From Vibrio madracius (lineage in GTDB: Bacteria > Pseudomonadota > Gammaproteobacteria > Enterobacterales > Vibrionaceae): a stretch of DNA of 6,019 nucleotides. The translations under genes were made by a program, and so were the position numbers. This document shows positions 1 through 5,793 of the stretch, one piece after another (position 1 is the first letter of the stretch; the number at the start of each line of letters is the position of its first letter). The notes below the pieces were generated by a model that ran no database searches, had not been told where the DNA came from, and saw nothing but the letters and a program-made list of their open reading frames with translations. The stretch lies in contig ASHK01000028.1 in assembly GCA_000695745.1 (NCBI GenBank), positions 1-6,019 of the forward strand, read 5' to 3'.

Positions 1-273
1 TACTGGATCACGCGTAAAGCCCCATTTGGTAAAGCCACCTTACTCGATGAAGATGTCACGATCAATTTCCATGAAGAGACGACACCTAACGATGTGGTGA
101 CAGTAGTTGCAACCCAACCGCTGACTAGCAATGAAAGTTGGCATCGAATGAAGCCGGGTGAATTTAACCTGTTTCATTTTGGGGAGTTAGTCGCTAGCAA
201 TGTTGATGAGTTAAAAGACGTGGAGTTTGCGGAGGCAAAGCCTGCAAGCCAAGCGCCTACTGAGCCGTTATAA
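1..273 (+). CDS. yafJ: YafJ-like class II glutamine amidotransferase, C-terminal 90 residues (5' end outside window)
   Basis: Frame 1 is open from the first base to a TAA at 271-273, giving 90 residues. The segment contains YWITRKAPFGKATLLDED and TTPNDVVTVVATQPLT, followed by a W-H-R-M-K-PGEF stretch. I recognise these from the C-terminus of E. coli YafJ, which has LHWITRRAPFG and TTPNDVVTVIATQPLTGNE at the same place. YafJ-type proteins are stand-alone class II (Ntn-type) glutamine amidotransferase domains, with an N-terminal Cys nucleophile that lies upstream of this window. Their physiological substrate is not firmly established. The last 25 or so residues (acidic, then Ala/Pro-rich: AKPASQAPTEPL) extend past the E. 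coli end as I remember it. The gene converges on purN and is closed by the hairpin at 298-330. Its promoter, start and catalytic residues cannot be seen. The family call is fairly secure; the biological role is not. Confidence 0.82.
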   Translation, partial: YWITRKAPFGKATLLDEDVTINFHEETTPNDVVTVVATQPLTSNESWHRMKPGEFNLFHFGELVASNVDELKDVEFAEAKPASQAPTEPL

Positions 274-297
274 GCCCACATCAAGCTGGAATATAAG

Positions 298-330
298 AAA
301 AAAGCGAGTGATAACATCACTCGCTTTTTT
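298..330. terminator. Bidirectional rho-independent terminator between yafJ-like gene and purN
   Basis: A perfect stem pairs GCGAGTGAT (304-312) with ATCACTCGC (316-324) across the short AAC loop. Six A (298-303) and six T (325-330) flank it. Read on the plus strand, the T run ends transcripts of the amidotransferase gene 25 bases after its stop. Read on the minus strand, the A run becomes a U run and ends the purM-purN message 28 bases after the purN stop. One hairpin therefore plausibly serves both convergent units. Confidence 0.9.
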
Positions 331-357
331 GATATTTACTCATTGCGATTGAGAGGG

Positions 358-996
358 TTATTTGTCCGCATAGCCTTGAGGGCCCAGCTCTAAACCATCT
401 AGCATCGCTTTACTGCCATCCATCGACAAACGGCCTTCAACGAACCATTTTACAACTAATGGGTAGATCTTATGTTCCTGACTTTGAACACGCTGTTCTA
501 AAGTTTCAATCGTATCGTTATCGAACACTGGCACTTTTGCTTGCAAGATAATTGGACCGCCGTCTAGCTTCTCAGTAACAAAATGGATACTGGTGCCATG
601 GTGTTCATCACAATTATCAATTGCACGTTGATGCGTGTGCAAACCAGGGTATTTTGGTAGCAGCGATGGGTGAATGTTGATCATTCGTCCCATGTAATGG
701 CGTACAAATTCTCCACTCAGGATACGCATGTAGCCAGCTAGAACCAATAAATCGGGCTTGTGCACGTCAATACGACGCATCAGTTCAGCGTCAAACGCTT
801 CACGTGTTTCACTTAATTTAGGATCGAGGAACTCTGCCTCTGCTCCTGCTTTTCGTGCACGTTCTAAGGCAAAAGCAGACTCTTTATTTGAAAAGACCGC
901 TCGTACCTTGGCGTTTTCGATGGTGGACTCACAGGCGTCGATAATCGCCTGTAAGTTGGTACCATTACCTGAAACTAAAACAACAATATTCTTCAT
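358..996 (-). CDS. purN: Phosphoribosylglycinamide formyltransferase 1 (GAR transformylase, PurN)
   Basis: PurN transfers a formyl group from 10-formyl-tetrahydrofolate to GAR, giving FGAR, in cytosolic de novo purine synthesis. The 212-residue product has the length of E. coli PurN and is closely similar throughout. It opens with the Rossmann-like VVLVSGNGTNLQAIIDAC. The catalytic triad is present as Asn107 and His109 in INIHPSLLPKYPGLHTH and Asp145 in EKLDGGPIILQAKVPV, matching E. coli N106, H108 and D144. The C-terminus carries the usual GPQGYA. The ATG at 996-994 lies four bases after the purM stop (TAG, 1003-1001). The upstream purine-rich GTAGAGA is about 12 bases away, so translation is probably coupled to purM. 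It is the second and last gene of purM-purN, under the purM promoter and PurR box, and ends at the 298-330 hairpin. No lesions are seen. Confidence 0.98.
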   Translation of the reverse strand: MKNIVVLVSGNGTNLQAIIDACESTIENAKVRAVFSNKESAFALERARKAGAEAEFLDPKLSETREAFDAELMRRIDVHKPDLLVLAGYMRILSGEFVRHYMGRMINIHPSLLPKYPGLHTHQRAIDNCDEHHGTSIHFVTEKLDGGPIILQAKVPVFDNDTIETLEQRVQSQEHKIYPLVVKWFVEGRLSMDGSKAMLDGLELGPQGYADK

Positions 997-1000
997 GAAA

Positions 1001-2041
1001 CTAATTGATCTCTACTTGCTCTTCACCAGCCTGTGCAGTCGCGATCTCACCAATTATCCATGCATTTTCACCTTCAGCTTTTAGTAGCTCAACCGCGGCG
1101 GCCGCTTGCTCTTGAGGCAACGCAACAATTAGGCCTACACCACAGTTGAACGTACGGTACATTTCAAATGTCTCGACATTACCTTTCTGTTGTAGCCAGT
1201 TGAAGATTGCTGGCCATTCCCAGCTATTACCATCGATTACCGCTTTGGTTCCTTCAGGAAGTACGCGAGGGATATTTTCCCAGAAGCCACCGCCTGTGAT
1301 GTGCGAGATTGCATGGATATCGTGTTCAGCGATCATTTTCAGAGCTGATTTAATATAAATTTTCGTTGGTTCTAGTAGGTGTTCACCAATTGTGCGTTCA
1401 CCAAGCATTTCGTTCTTGTCGGCGCCAGATACTTCTAAAATCTTGCGTACAAGAGAGTAACCATTTGAGTGTGGACCACTTGAACCAACCGCGATGAGTG
1501 CGTCACCGGCAGCCACTTTCGTGCCATCGATAACTTCAGATTTTTCAACGACGCCAACACAGAAACCTGCAACGTCGTAGTCTTCTCCGTCATACATGCC
1601 AGGCATTTCCGCTGTTTCGCCACCAATAAGCGAACAACCTGCTTGGATGCAACCCTCGGCAATACCAGATACCACGTCAGCCGCAGTGTCTACGTCTAGC
1701 TTGCCAGTTGCGTAATAGTCGAGGAAGAACAGTGGCTCTGCACCTTGAACAATTAAGTCGTTCACACACATGGCTACCAGATCAATACCGATAGTGTCGT
1801 GTTTGTTCATATCCAAAGCTAGGCGCAGTTTGGTACCGACACCATCCGTTCCAGATACAAGTACAGGCTCTTTGTATTTAGTTGGCAGCTCACATAAAGC
1901 ACCAAATCCACCGATGCCTCCCATAACTTCAGGGCGACGAGTGCGCTTAACCGCGCCTTTAATACGGTCAACTAATGCGTTACCAGCATCAATATCTACA
2001 CCAGCGTCTTTATAGCTTAGGGAAGTGTTGTTTCCGCTCAC
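1001..2041 (-). CDS. purM: Phosphoribosylformylglycinamidine cyclo-ligase (AIR synthetase, PurM)
   Basis: PurM closes the imidazole ring, converting FGAM plus ATP to AIR, two steps after PurN. The product has 346 residues, the normal family length. The N-terminus has the [20 protein letters not shown] block shared with E. coli. Other family motifs follow: [10 protein letters not shown] (64-73), CVNDL (92-96), [11 protein letters not shown] (140-150), [11 protein letters not shown] (187-197) and [14 protein letters not shown] (247-260). These belong to the ATP-binding PurM/PurL fold. The start is GTG (2041-2039), not ATG. It is chosen because GAGGA (2053-2049) sits seven bases upstream, homology begins immediately after it, and no in-frame ATG lies closer upstream. 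It heads the purM-purN operon and diverges from upp. Its promoter carries a consensus PurR operator, so repression by purine-bound PurR is expected. Confidence 0.98.
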   Translation of the reverse strand: MSGNNTSLSYKDAGVDIDAGNALVDRIKGAVKRTRRPEVMGGIGGFGALCELPTKYKEPVLVSGTDGVGTKLRLALDMNKHDTIGIDLVAMCVNDLIVQGAEPLFFLDYYATGKLDVDTAADVVSGIAEGCIQAGCSLIGGETAEMPGMYDGEDYDVAGFCVGVVEKSEVIDGTKVAAGDALIAVGSSGPHSNGYSLVRKILEVSGADKNEMLGERTIGEHLLEPTKIYIKSALKMIAEHDIHAISHITGGGFWENIPRVLPEGTKAVIDGNSWEWPAIFNWLQQKGNVETFEMYRTFNCGVGLIVALPQEQAAAAVELLKAEGENAWIIGEIATAQAGEEQVEIN

Positions 2042-2048
2042 GGGACAG

Positions 2049-2053
2049 TCCTC
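2049..2053 (-). promoter_or_regulatory. purM ribosome binding site supporting a GTG start
   Basis: On the minus strand GAGGA is followed by seven bases (CTGTCCC) and then GTG. This strong Shine-Dalgarno at correct spacing fixes the start of purM at the GTG even though no ATG is available. Confidence 0.8.
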
Positions 2054-2084
2054 GATAAATAAATGGATGTGAAAAGCGGGCGCT

Positions 2085-2114
2085 ATTCTAACAGGGGTTT
2101 AAACAAAAAGGAAA
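2085..2114 (-). promoter_or_regulatory. Candidate sigma-70 promoter of purM-purN (extended -10)
   Basis: On the minus strand TGTTAGAAT gives an extended -10: TG at 2093-2092, one base, then TAGAAT at 2090-2085. No good -35 hexamer exists 16-18 bases upstream; the best is a T/C-rich TTCCTT-like stretch overlapping the PurR box. The predicted start is near 2078, giving a leader of about 37 bases. A weak -35 with an extended -10 fits a promoter whose -35 is occupied by a repressor site. Confidence 0.6.
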
Positions 2115-2124
2115 ACGTTTGCGT
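2109..2124 (-). promoter_or_regulatory. PurR operator (PUR box) of purM-purN
   Basis: On the minus strand the 16 bases read ACGCAAACGTTTTCCT. This agrees with the E. coli PurR consensus as I know it (ACGCAAACGTTTNCNT) at every specified position. The box spans roughly -31 to -46 relative to the predicted purM start, over the -35 region, the usual position for PurR repression. PurR with bound hypoxanthine or guanine would block RNA polymerase here. It lies about 100 bases upstream of the upp promoter elements, too far to expect direct control of upp. Confidence 0.88.
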
Positions 2125-2220
2125 AAGAAAATACAAACTATTTTTGAGTGAGGGTAATCTATTGATATCGTCAGGTTTTAGCGGGTAAACGTGCGGAAAA
2201 AACATCATTAACCGATAATC

Positions 2221-2253
2221 TTGACTGAAATAGCAAAAGAAACCATGTATAAT
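2221..2253 (+). promoter_or_regulatory. Candidate sigma-70 promoter of upp
   Basis: A perfect TATAAT -10 lies at 2248-2253. TTGACT at 2221-2226 looks like a strong -35, but the spacer would be 21 bases. The hexamer at normal 17-base spacing is the weaker CTGAAA (2225-2230). Start is predicted near 2258-2260 (AGG followed by four T), about 28 bases ahead of the upp ATG. The -10 assignment is good; which -35 is used is uncertain. Confidence 0.7.
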
Positions 2254-2287
2254 TTGCAGGTTTTGTTAAAAATTGCCGGAGTAGGAC

Positions 2288-2914
2288 ATGAAAGTTGTTG
2301 AAGTTAAACACCCTCTTGTGAAGCACAAACTGGGTTTGATGCGTGAAGGGGACATCAGCACAAAACGTTTCCGTGAGCTAGCTACAGAAGTAGGTAGCCT
2401 GTTGACGTACGAAGCGACAGCAGACTTTGAGACTGAGAAAGTAACTATTGAAGGTTGGAATGGTCCGGTTGAAGTAGACCAAATCAAGGGTAAGAAAGTG
2501 ACCGTTGTGCCAATTCTTCGTGCTGGTCTAGGTATGATGGATGGCGTGCTTGAGCACATGCCAAGTGCACGTATCAGTGTTGTTGGTATCTACCGTGATG
2601 AAGAAACGCTAGAGCCTGTACCTTACTTCAACAAGCTAGCATCAAACATCGATGAGCGTATCGCATTGGTTGTTGACCCAATGCTAGCAACGGGTGGTTC
2701 TATGATTGCCACCATCGATTTGCTGAAAGAGAAAGGCTGTAAGGCGATCAAAGTATTGGTACTTGTTGCTGCTCCAGAAGGTATTGAAGCATTAGAAAAA
2801 GCACACCCAGATGTTGAGCTGTACACAGCTGCAATTGATGAGTGCCTGAACGACAAAGGTTACATTGTCCCAGGACTTGGTGATGCTGGTGACAAGATCT
2901 TCGGTACTCAGTAA
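2288..2914 (+). CDS. upp: Uracil phosphoribosyltransferase (UPRTase, Upp)
   Basis: Upp salvages uracil: uracil plus PRPP gives UMP and pyrophosphate, in the cytosol. The 208-residue product matches E. coli Upp in length and nearly residue for residue. It starts with the [15 protein letters not shown] block and has [15 protein letters not shown] (72-86). The PRPP-binding loop is [11 protein letters not shown] (129-139). The uracil-binding C-terminus is [17 protein letters not shown] (191-207). The ATG at 2288 is preceded by GGAG (2278-2281) with six bases between. It has its own promoter, diverges from purM and ends at the hairpin at 2939-2967. In E. coli upp is followed by uraA in the same operon; here uraA faces it from the opposite strand, so upp is monocistronic. 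No unusual residues are seen. Confidence 0.98.
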   Translation: MKVVEVKHPLVKHKLGLMREGDISTKRFRELATEVGSLLTYEATADFETEKVTIEGWNGPVEVDQIKGKKVTVVPILRAGLGMMDGVLEHMPSARISVVGIYRDEETLEPVPYFNKLASNIDERIALVVDPMLATGGSMIATIDLLKEKGCKAIKVLVLVAAPEGIEALEKAHPDVELYTAAIDECLNDKGYIVPGLGDAGDKIFGTQ

Positions 2915-2938
2915 TTCAGAGTTCGACGACCTAACATC

Positions 2939-2967
2939 AAAAAGGCTGACGATTGTCAGCCTTTTTT
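2939..2967. terminator. Bidirectional rho-independent terminator between upp and uraA
   Basis: GGCTGAC (2944-2950) pairs perfectly with GTCAGCC (2955-2961) across a GATT loop. Five A precede it and six T follow, so the stem can extend through A-T pairs. It lies 25 bases past the upp stop and 13 bases past the uraA stop on the other strand. It provides a U run in both directions and should end both convergent transcripts. Confidence 0.92.
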
Positions 2968-2980
2968 ACGTCTGGAGAGA

Positions 2981-4222
2981 TTAATCTTCCATTTGAGCGT
3001 TATCGACGACTTTATTCTCACCTAAATCATGAGGAAGAATTTGGTTGAGGATAATGGCAACAATACCGCACAAGCTGACACCTTGAAGGCTAAATTCACC
3101 AATACCGAAAGCCATACCACCAATACCAAAGACCAATGTGATCGCGACGATTACTAGGTTACGAGATTTATGTAGGTCAACATGATTCTTAATCAGAGTA
3201 TTCAAGCCAACTGTAGCGATTGAACCAAACAACAAAATCATGATACCACCCATCACAGGGACAGGAATGGTTTGTAAAACTGCACCAAGCTTACCTACCA
3301 AGGCTAAAACGATTGCGGTGATCGCAGCCCAAGTCATGATCACTGGATTAAAGGCTTTCGTTAGCATAACAGCACCAGTCACTTCACTATACGTCGTGTT
3401 TGGTGGCGCACCTACCATAGACGCTGCAATGGTCGCGACGCCGTCACCTGCGATAGTGCGGTGAAGACCGGGTTTCTTCAAATAATCTTTACCCGTCACG
3501 TTAGAAATTGCCAACATGTCGCCAACGTGTTCAACAGCAGGAGCAATGGCAACTGGCAGCATAAACAGAATGGCATTGATATTGAATTCTGGGGCAGTGA
3601 AGTTTGGCATCGATAACCAAGACGCTTGAACAACAGGCGTGAAGTCCACGACACCGAATACTAAGCTCGTGATATAACCTGCAACGATACCACTAACAAT
3701 AGGTAGAAGCTTTAAGAAGCCCTTAGCAAAAACACTCACCCCGATGGTTACGAGTAATGAAACAGAAGAGATCCAAAGTGCCGCTTCACCATTGATGAGT
3801 TGAGCAGAGCCATCACTTGTTTTACCTAAAGCCATGTTGACCGCAACTGGAGCCAGTCCAAGACCAATAACCATGATCACAGGGCCGACGACGACAGGAG
3901 GCAATAGTTTATGGATGATTTCGACCCCTTTTGCTTTGATAACTGCACCTAGGATGATGTAAACAACACCGGCCGCCATCAAACCGCCCATGGTAGCGCC
4001 AACGCCCCAGGTTTGAACACCAAACATAATCGGAGCGATAAAAGCAAAAGAAGACGCTAGAAAAATAGGAACGCTACGACGAGTGATTAATTGGAATAAT
4101 AATGTACCGACACCGGCTCCGAAAAGCGCAACGTTAGGATCCAATCCGGTTAGTAATGGAACAAGGACTAAGGAACCAAACGCTACAAATAGCATTTGAG
4201 AACCTTGTAAGATAGTTTTCAT
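2981..4222 (-). CDS. uraA: Uracil permease of the NCS2 (nucleobase/cation symporter-2) family
   Basis: This inner-membrane H+-coupled uracil importer supplies Upp. The product is 413 residues and hydrophobic throughout, with the many membrane spans of the UraA fold. NCS2 landmarks are SSFAFIAP (57-64, Phe59 aligning with E. coli Phe73), AVEHVGDML (229-237), KPGLHRTIAGDGVAT (250-264), PPNTTYSE (273-280) and the span-12 region PVPVMGGIMILLFG (320-333). Substrate-site Glu231 and Glu280 match E. coli Glu241 and Glu290. Asp235 stands where E. coli has His245. I chose the ATG at 4222-4220. It has a modest GGA nine bases upstream, and homology begins just inside it. An in-frame TTG at 4258 would add 12 residues but has no ribosome site and lies in a hairpin. 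Uracil specificity is inferred from family and from adjacency to upp; xanthine/uracil relatives are the alternative. Confidence 0.93.
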   Translation of the reverse strand: MKTILQGSQMLFVAFGSLVLVPLLTGLDPNVALFGAGVGTLLFQLITRRSVPIFLASSFAFIAPIMFGVQTWGVGATMGGLMAAGVVYIILGAVIKAKGVEIIHKLLPPVVVGPVIMVIGLGLAPVAVNMALGKTSDGSAQLINGEAALWISSVSLLVTIGVSVFAKGFLKLLPIVSGIVAGYITSLVFGVVDFTPVVQASWLSMPNFTAPEFNINAILFMLPVAIAPAVEHVGDMLAISNVTGKDYLKKPGLHRTIAGDGVATIAASMVGAPPNTTYSEVTGAVMLTKAFNPVIMTWAAITAIVLALVGKLGAVLQTIPVPVMGGIMILLFGSIATVGLNTLIKNHVDLHKSRNLVIVAITLVFGIGGMAFGIGEFSLQGVSLCGIVAIILNQILPHDLGENKVVDNAQMED

Positions 4223-4253
4223 AGTTTGATATCCAAGCAAATAAAAATGTTCA

Positions 4254-4268
4254 CCCAAGGGCTTTGGG
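4254..4268 (-). other. Small hairpin at the 5' end of the uraA leader
   Basis: On the minus strand CCCAA-AGCCC-TTGGG forms a five-pair stem with a five-base loop. It begins about seven bases after the predicted uraA transcription start and ends some 30 bases before the ATG. It could protect the 5' end or do nothing; it has no U tract and is not a terminator. Confidence 0.35.
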
Positions 4269-4280
4269 CAAATTGGCCGG

Positions 4281-4309
4281 ATAATATCACTTTGTAATCG
4301 ATTACTTAA
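4281..4309 (-). promoter_or_regulatory. Candidate uraA promoter with a 12-bp palindrome in its spacer
   Basis: On the minus strand TGATATTAT forms an extended -10: TG at 4289-4288, TATTAT at 4286-4281. A weak TTAAGT -35 lies at 4309-4304 with 17-base spacing. Start is predicted near 4274, giving a leader of about 52 bases. Between the hexamers lies the perfect palindrome GTAATCGATTAC (4294-4305), well placed for an operator. No known regulator is assigned. The uraA-to-DUF2066 interval as a whole (4223-4496) holds nothing else I can name. Confidence 0.5.
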
Positions 4310-4435
4310 TGATCTTGGTAAAAATCTCGATTTTTTGTTAGTAAATTCTCAATAGAAAGCTGGATATTGTGTTCTTTAAGCTTGCCACATAGACGTGTAA
4401 GCAAAAAATATTAACCAAACCTTGAAGCACTCGGC

Positions 4436-4464
4436 TTGCTCCCGAAGACATACTTGCTTATCAT
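4436..4464 (+). promoter_or_regulatory. Candidate promoter of the DUF2066 gene
   Basis: TTGCTC (4436-4441) and TATCAT (4459-4464) are separated by exactly 17 bases and would start transcription near 4471, about 26 bases before the preferred ATG. Both hexamers are imperfect, and a TATATC/TATCTT stretch at 4472-4479 is a competing -10 without a good -35. This is a tentative call. Confidence 0.35.
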
Positions 4465-4487
4465 TTCGACTTATATCTTTGTAATTT

Positions 4488-4491
4488 AGGA
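4488..4491 (+). promoter_or_regulatory. Ribosome binding site deciding the DUF2066 start
   Basis: AGGA overlaps the first base of an ATG at 4491, so it cannot serve that codon. It lies five bases ahead of a second in-frame ATG at 4497. The gene is therefore taken to begin at 4497, where the signal peptide also begins (MRYLAWLL). Confidence 0.65.
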
Positions 4492-5155
4492 TGCTTATGC
4501 GTTATTTAGCTTGGTTGTTGGCGACAGTTTTTGTTATGCCAGCTTATGCATTGACCAAGGTTGATATTTATTCGACCGAAGTGGTGGTGAATTCTGAAGA
4601 GCCGAATGCTGACGAAGTCGCTCGCCAGCAAGGCATGCTGGAGGTGTTGATCAAAGCCAGTGGTGACTCAAACGCAGCAGCAAATCCGGTAGTTAAAAAA
4701 GCGCTTGGCAACAACTCCCAGTTCATTACGCAGCTAGGTTACACGCAGCTAAACGGTGAACAGGCGTTGAGAATGACCTTTAATAGTGAGCAAATCAATA
4801 CACTATTGAAGCAGGCTGATTTGTCATCATGGCCGATTGAAAGAGCCAACGTTATGGTGTGGTTAGTTGAGGATGATGGTCGTGACCGAGCTATTACTTG
4901 GGAACATACCAATTCCGAAGCAGCAGATCAGCTAAGAAAAGAAGCCAAGCGACGTGGTCTACCAGTGACCTTTCCGGTTGGTGACTTTGATGACATGACT
5001 GGGATTCAGCCAACCGATTTATGGGGAGGCTTCGTAGGGCCAATCTCCCAAGCGACTCAGCGTTATCCTGTCGATGCGGTGATGGTCGTAAGAGCTGAGG
5101 GTAATAACTTACGTTGGACCTTGTATGACCAAGCGCCAGATACGTTAGGTCGTAA

Positions 5156-5207
5156 TCAGCTAGAGCTATCACTGGTTCGGCGTCGGGCAGTGCAGCCATG
5201 GCGACGC
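5156..5207 (+). other. First frameshift site in the DUF2066 gene
   Basis: Frame 1 of the gene reads sensibly to about LELSL, then becomes an Arg-rich run (RRRAVQPWRR) and stops at 5208. The frame needed downstream has a TAA at 5153-5155, so the shift must lie in this interval. A missing base at 5163-5180, for example in GGTTCGG (5174-5180), gives a Gly/Ser/Ala-rich linker leading into MATLIDQV. The exact base cannot be fixed from the sequence alone. Confidence 0.75.
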
Positions 5208-5313
5208 TGATCGACCAAGTTAGCGACTATTATGCTGCTAAAAATGCAACGGTTGTGAGTGGCGAGAGTGCTGGAACCATCACGGTCTCCTTCACTGGGA
5301 TAAAAAACGCTGA

Positions 5314-5338
5314 TTCGTTTTCACTCTGGAGCGCGCCT
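5314..5338 (+). other. Second frameshift site in the DUF2066 gene
   Basis: The second segment reads IKNADSF and then SLWSAP before a stop at 5339-5341. The third frame is open only after the TGA at 5311-5313. A single T missing from TTTT (5318-5321) restores NADSFFTLERALGRLAST, a natural helical sequence. The site does not form a canonical -1 slippery heptamer, so programmed frameshifting is unlikely. Confidence 0.78.
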
Positions 5339-5736
5339 TAGGCCGATTAGCTTCTACCGCGAAAGTGGAAGTCGCTGAAGTAAAAGGCGACGATGTGATT
5401 ATCAGAGCGTATTTATTAGGTTCGATAGAGTCGTTTGAACAAGAAGTGCTAAAACTGGGGTTAGTTAAAAAGGTAGACGTGCAGCCGGAAGAAGTCATTG
5501 TTGAGTCAACGGAGAGTCCGGAGACTTTGCCTGTGGAGGACACTTCCAACGTAAAGCCGGACACCAATAGTCAGACTCAATCCACAGTGACTGACGCCAC
5601 GGTGGTGACTTCTGTGGATGAAACAAGCATCGCGACGGACTCTGCAGAGGCAGAGGCTGTGGGAGCTACCAATGGTTTGATTGCCAAGCCACAACTCACG
5701 TTTGAGTGGCTGTATTAGAACCGGCTGAGGTGACAT

Positions 5737-5761
5737 AAAAGGAGGCTTCGCCTCCTTTTTT
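5737..5761. terminator. Bidirectional rho-independent terminator between DUF2066 and DUF2069 genes
   Basis: GGAGGC (5741-5746) pairs with GCCTCC (5750-5755) around a TTC loop, flanked by four A and by six T (5756-5761). It lies 18 bases beyond the DUF2066 stop. On the other strand it lies about 32 bases beyond the stop of the minus-strand gene, where the A run supplies a shorter U run. It is strong for the plus strand and probably weaker for the minus strand. Confidence 0.85.
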
Positions 5762-5793
5762 ATTGGGCTTTATGTTGAGGTAATCTCTGAGGG

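Larger units (their letters stand above)
4497..5718 (+). pseudogene. DUF2066 family exported protein, interrupted by two frameshifts
   Basis: The reading frame from ATG 4497 begins with a signal peptide (MRYLAWLLATVFVMPAYA, likely cut after Ala18) and LTKVDIYSTEVVV, then continues into the SEEPNADEVARQQGM and LEVLIKASGD region. I recognise this as the start of DUF2066 proteins, which are periplasmic or envelope-associated and of unknown function. The frame leaves register near 5163-5180 and would stop at 5208-5210. Coding continues in a second frame (MATLIDQVSDYY..., from 5198 and slightly before) to a stop at 5339-5341. It then continues in a third frame from about 5320 (TLERALGRLAST...) to TAG 5716-5718. 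Each junction is explained by one missing base. Adding both back gives one continuous protein of about 407 residues. The tail (about the last 75 residues) is Thr/Ser/Glu/Val-rich. Since every segment still looks coding, the damage is recent or is sequence error. Confidence 0.8.

Noticed and set aside
758..1084. Plus-strand open frames opposite purN and purM
   Set aside because: They lie entirely over strongly conserved genes on the other strand, lack ribosome sites and encode no recognisable protein; they are shadows.
2042..2287. CRP or FNR sites in the purM-upp intergenic region
   Set aside because: Half-site-like words (TGTGA near 2069, TTGAT near 2162) occur, but neither has a matching second half at the required spacing.
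4223..4258. Upstream TTG start for uraA adding 12 residues
   Set aside because: The TTG lacks a Shine-Dalgarno, lies in a hairpin stem only about 16 bases from the predicted transcript start, and adds a segment without resemblance to the family. The ATG at 4222 has a modest ribosome site.
4370..4405. Possible hairpin or regulatory RNA around GCTTGCCACATAGACGTGTAAGC
   Set aside because: Only the outer four bases pair well and the inner part has mismatches; there is no T run and no clear promoter, so it is not supported as an RNA element.
4491..4496. First ATG (4491) as the start of the DUF2066 gene
   Set aside because: The only ribosome site, AGGA at 4488-4491, overlaps this ATG; spacing is right for the next ATG at 4497.
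5315..5325. Programmed -1 frameshifting at TTTT in the DUF2066 gene
   Set aside because: The codons at the junction (TCG TTT TCA) do not form an X-XXY-YYZ slippery heptamer. A second unrelated shift is also needed upstream, so simple base loss or sequence error fits better.
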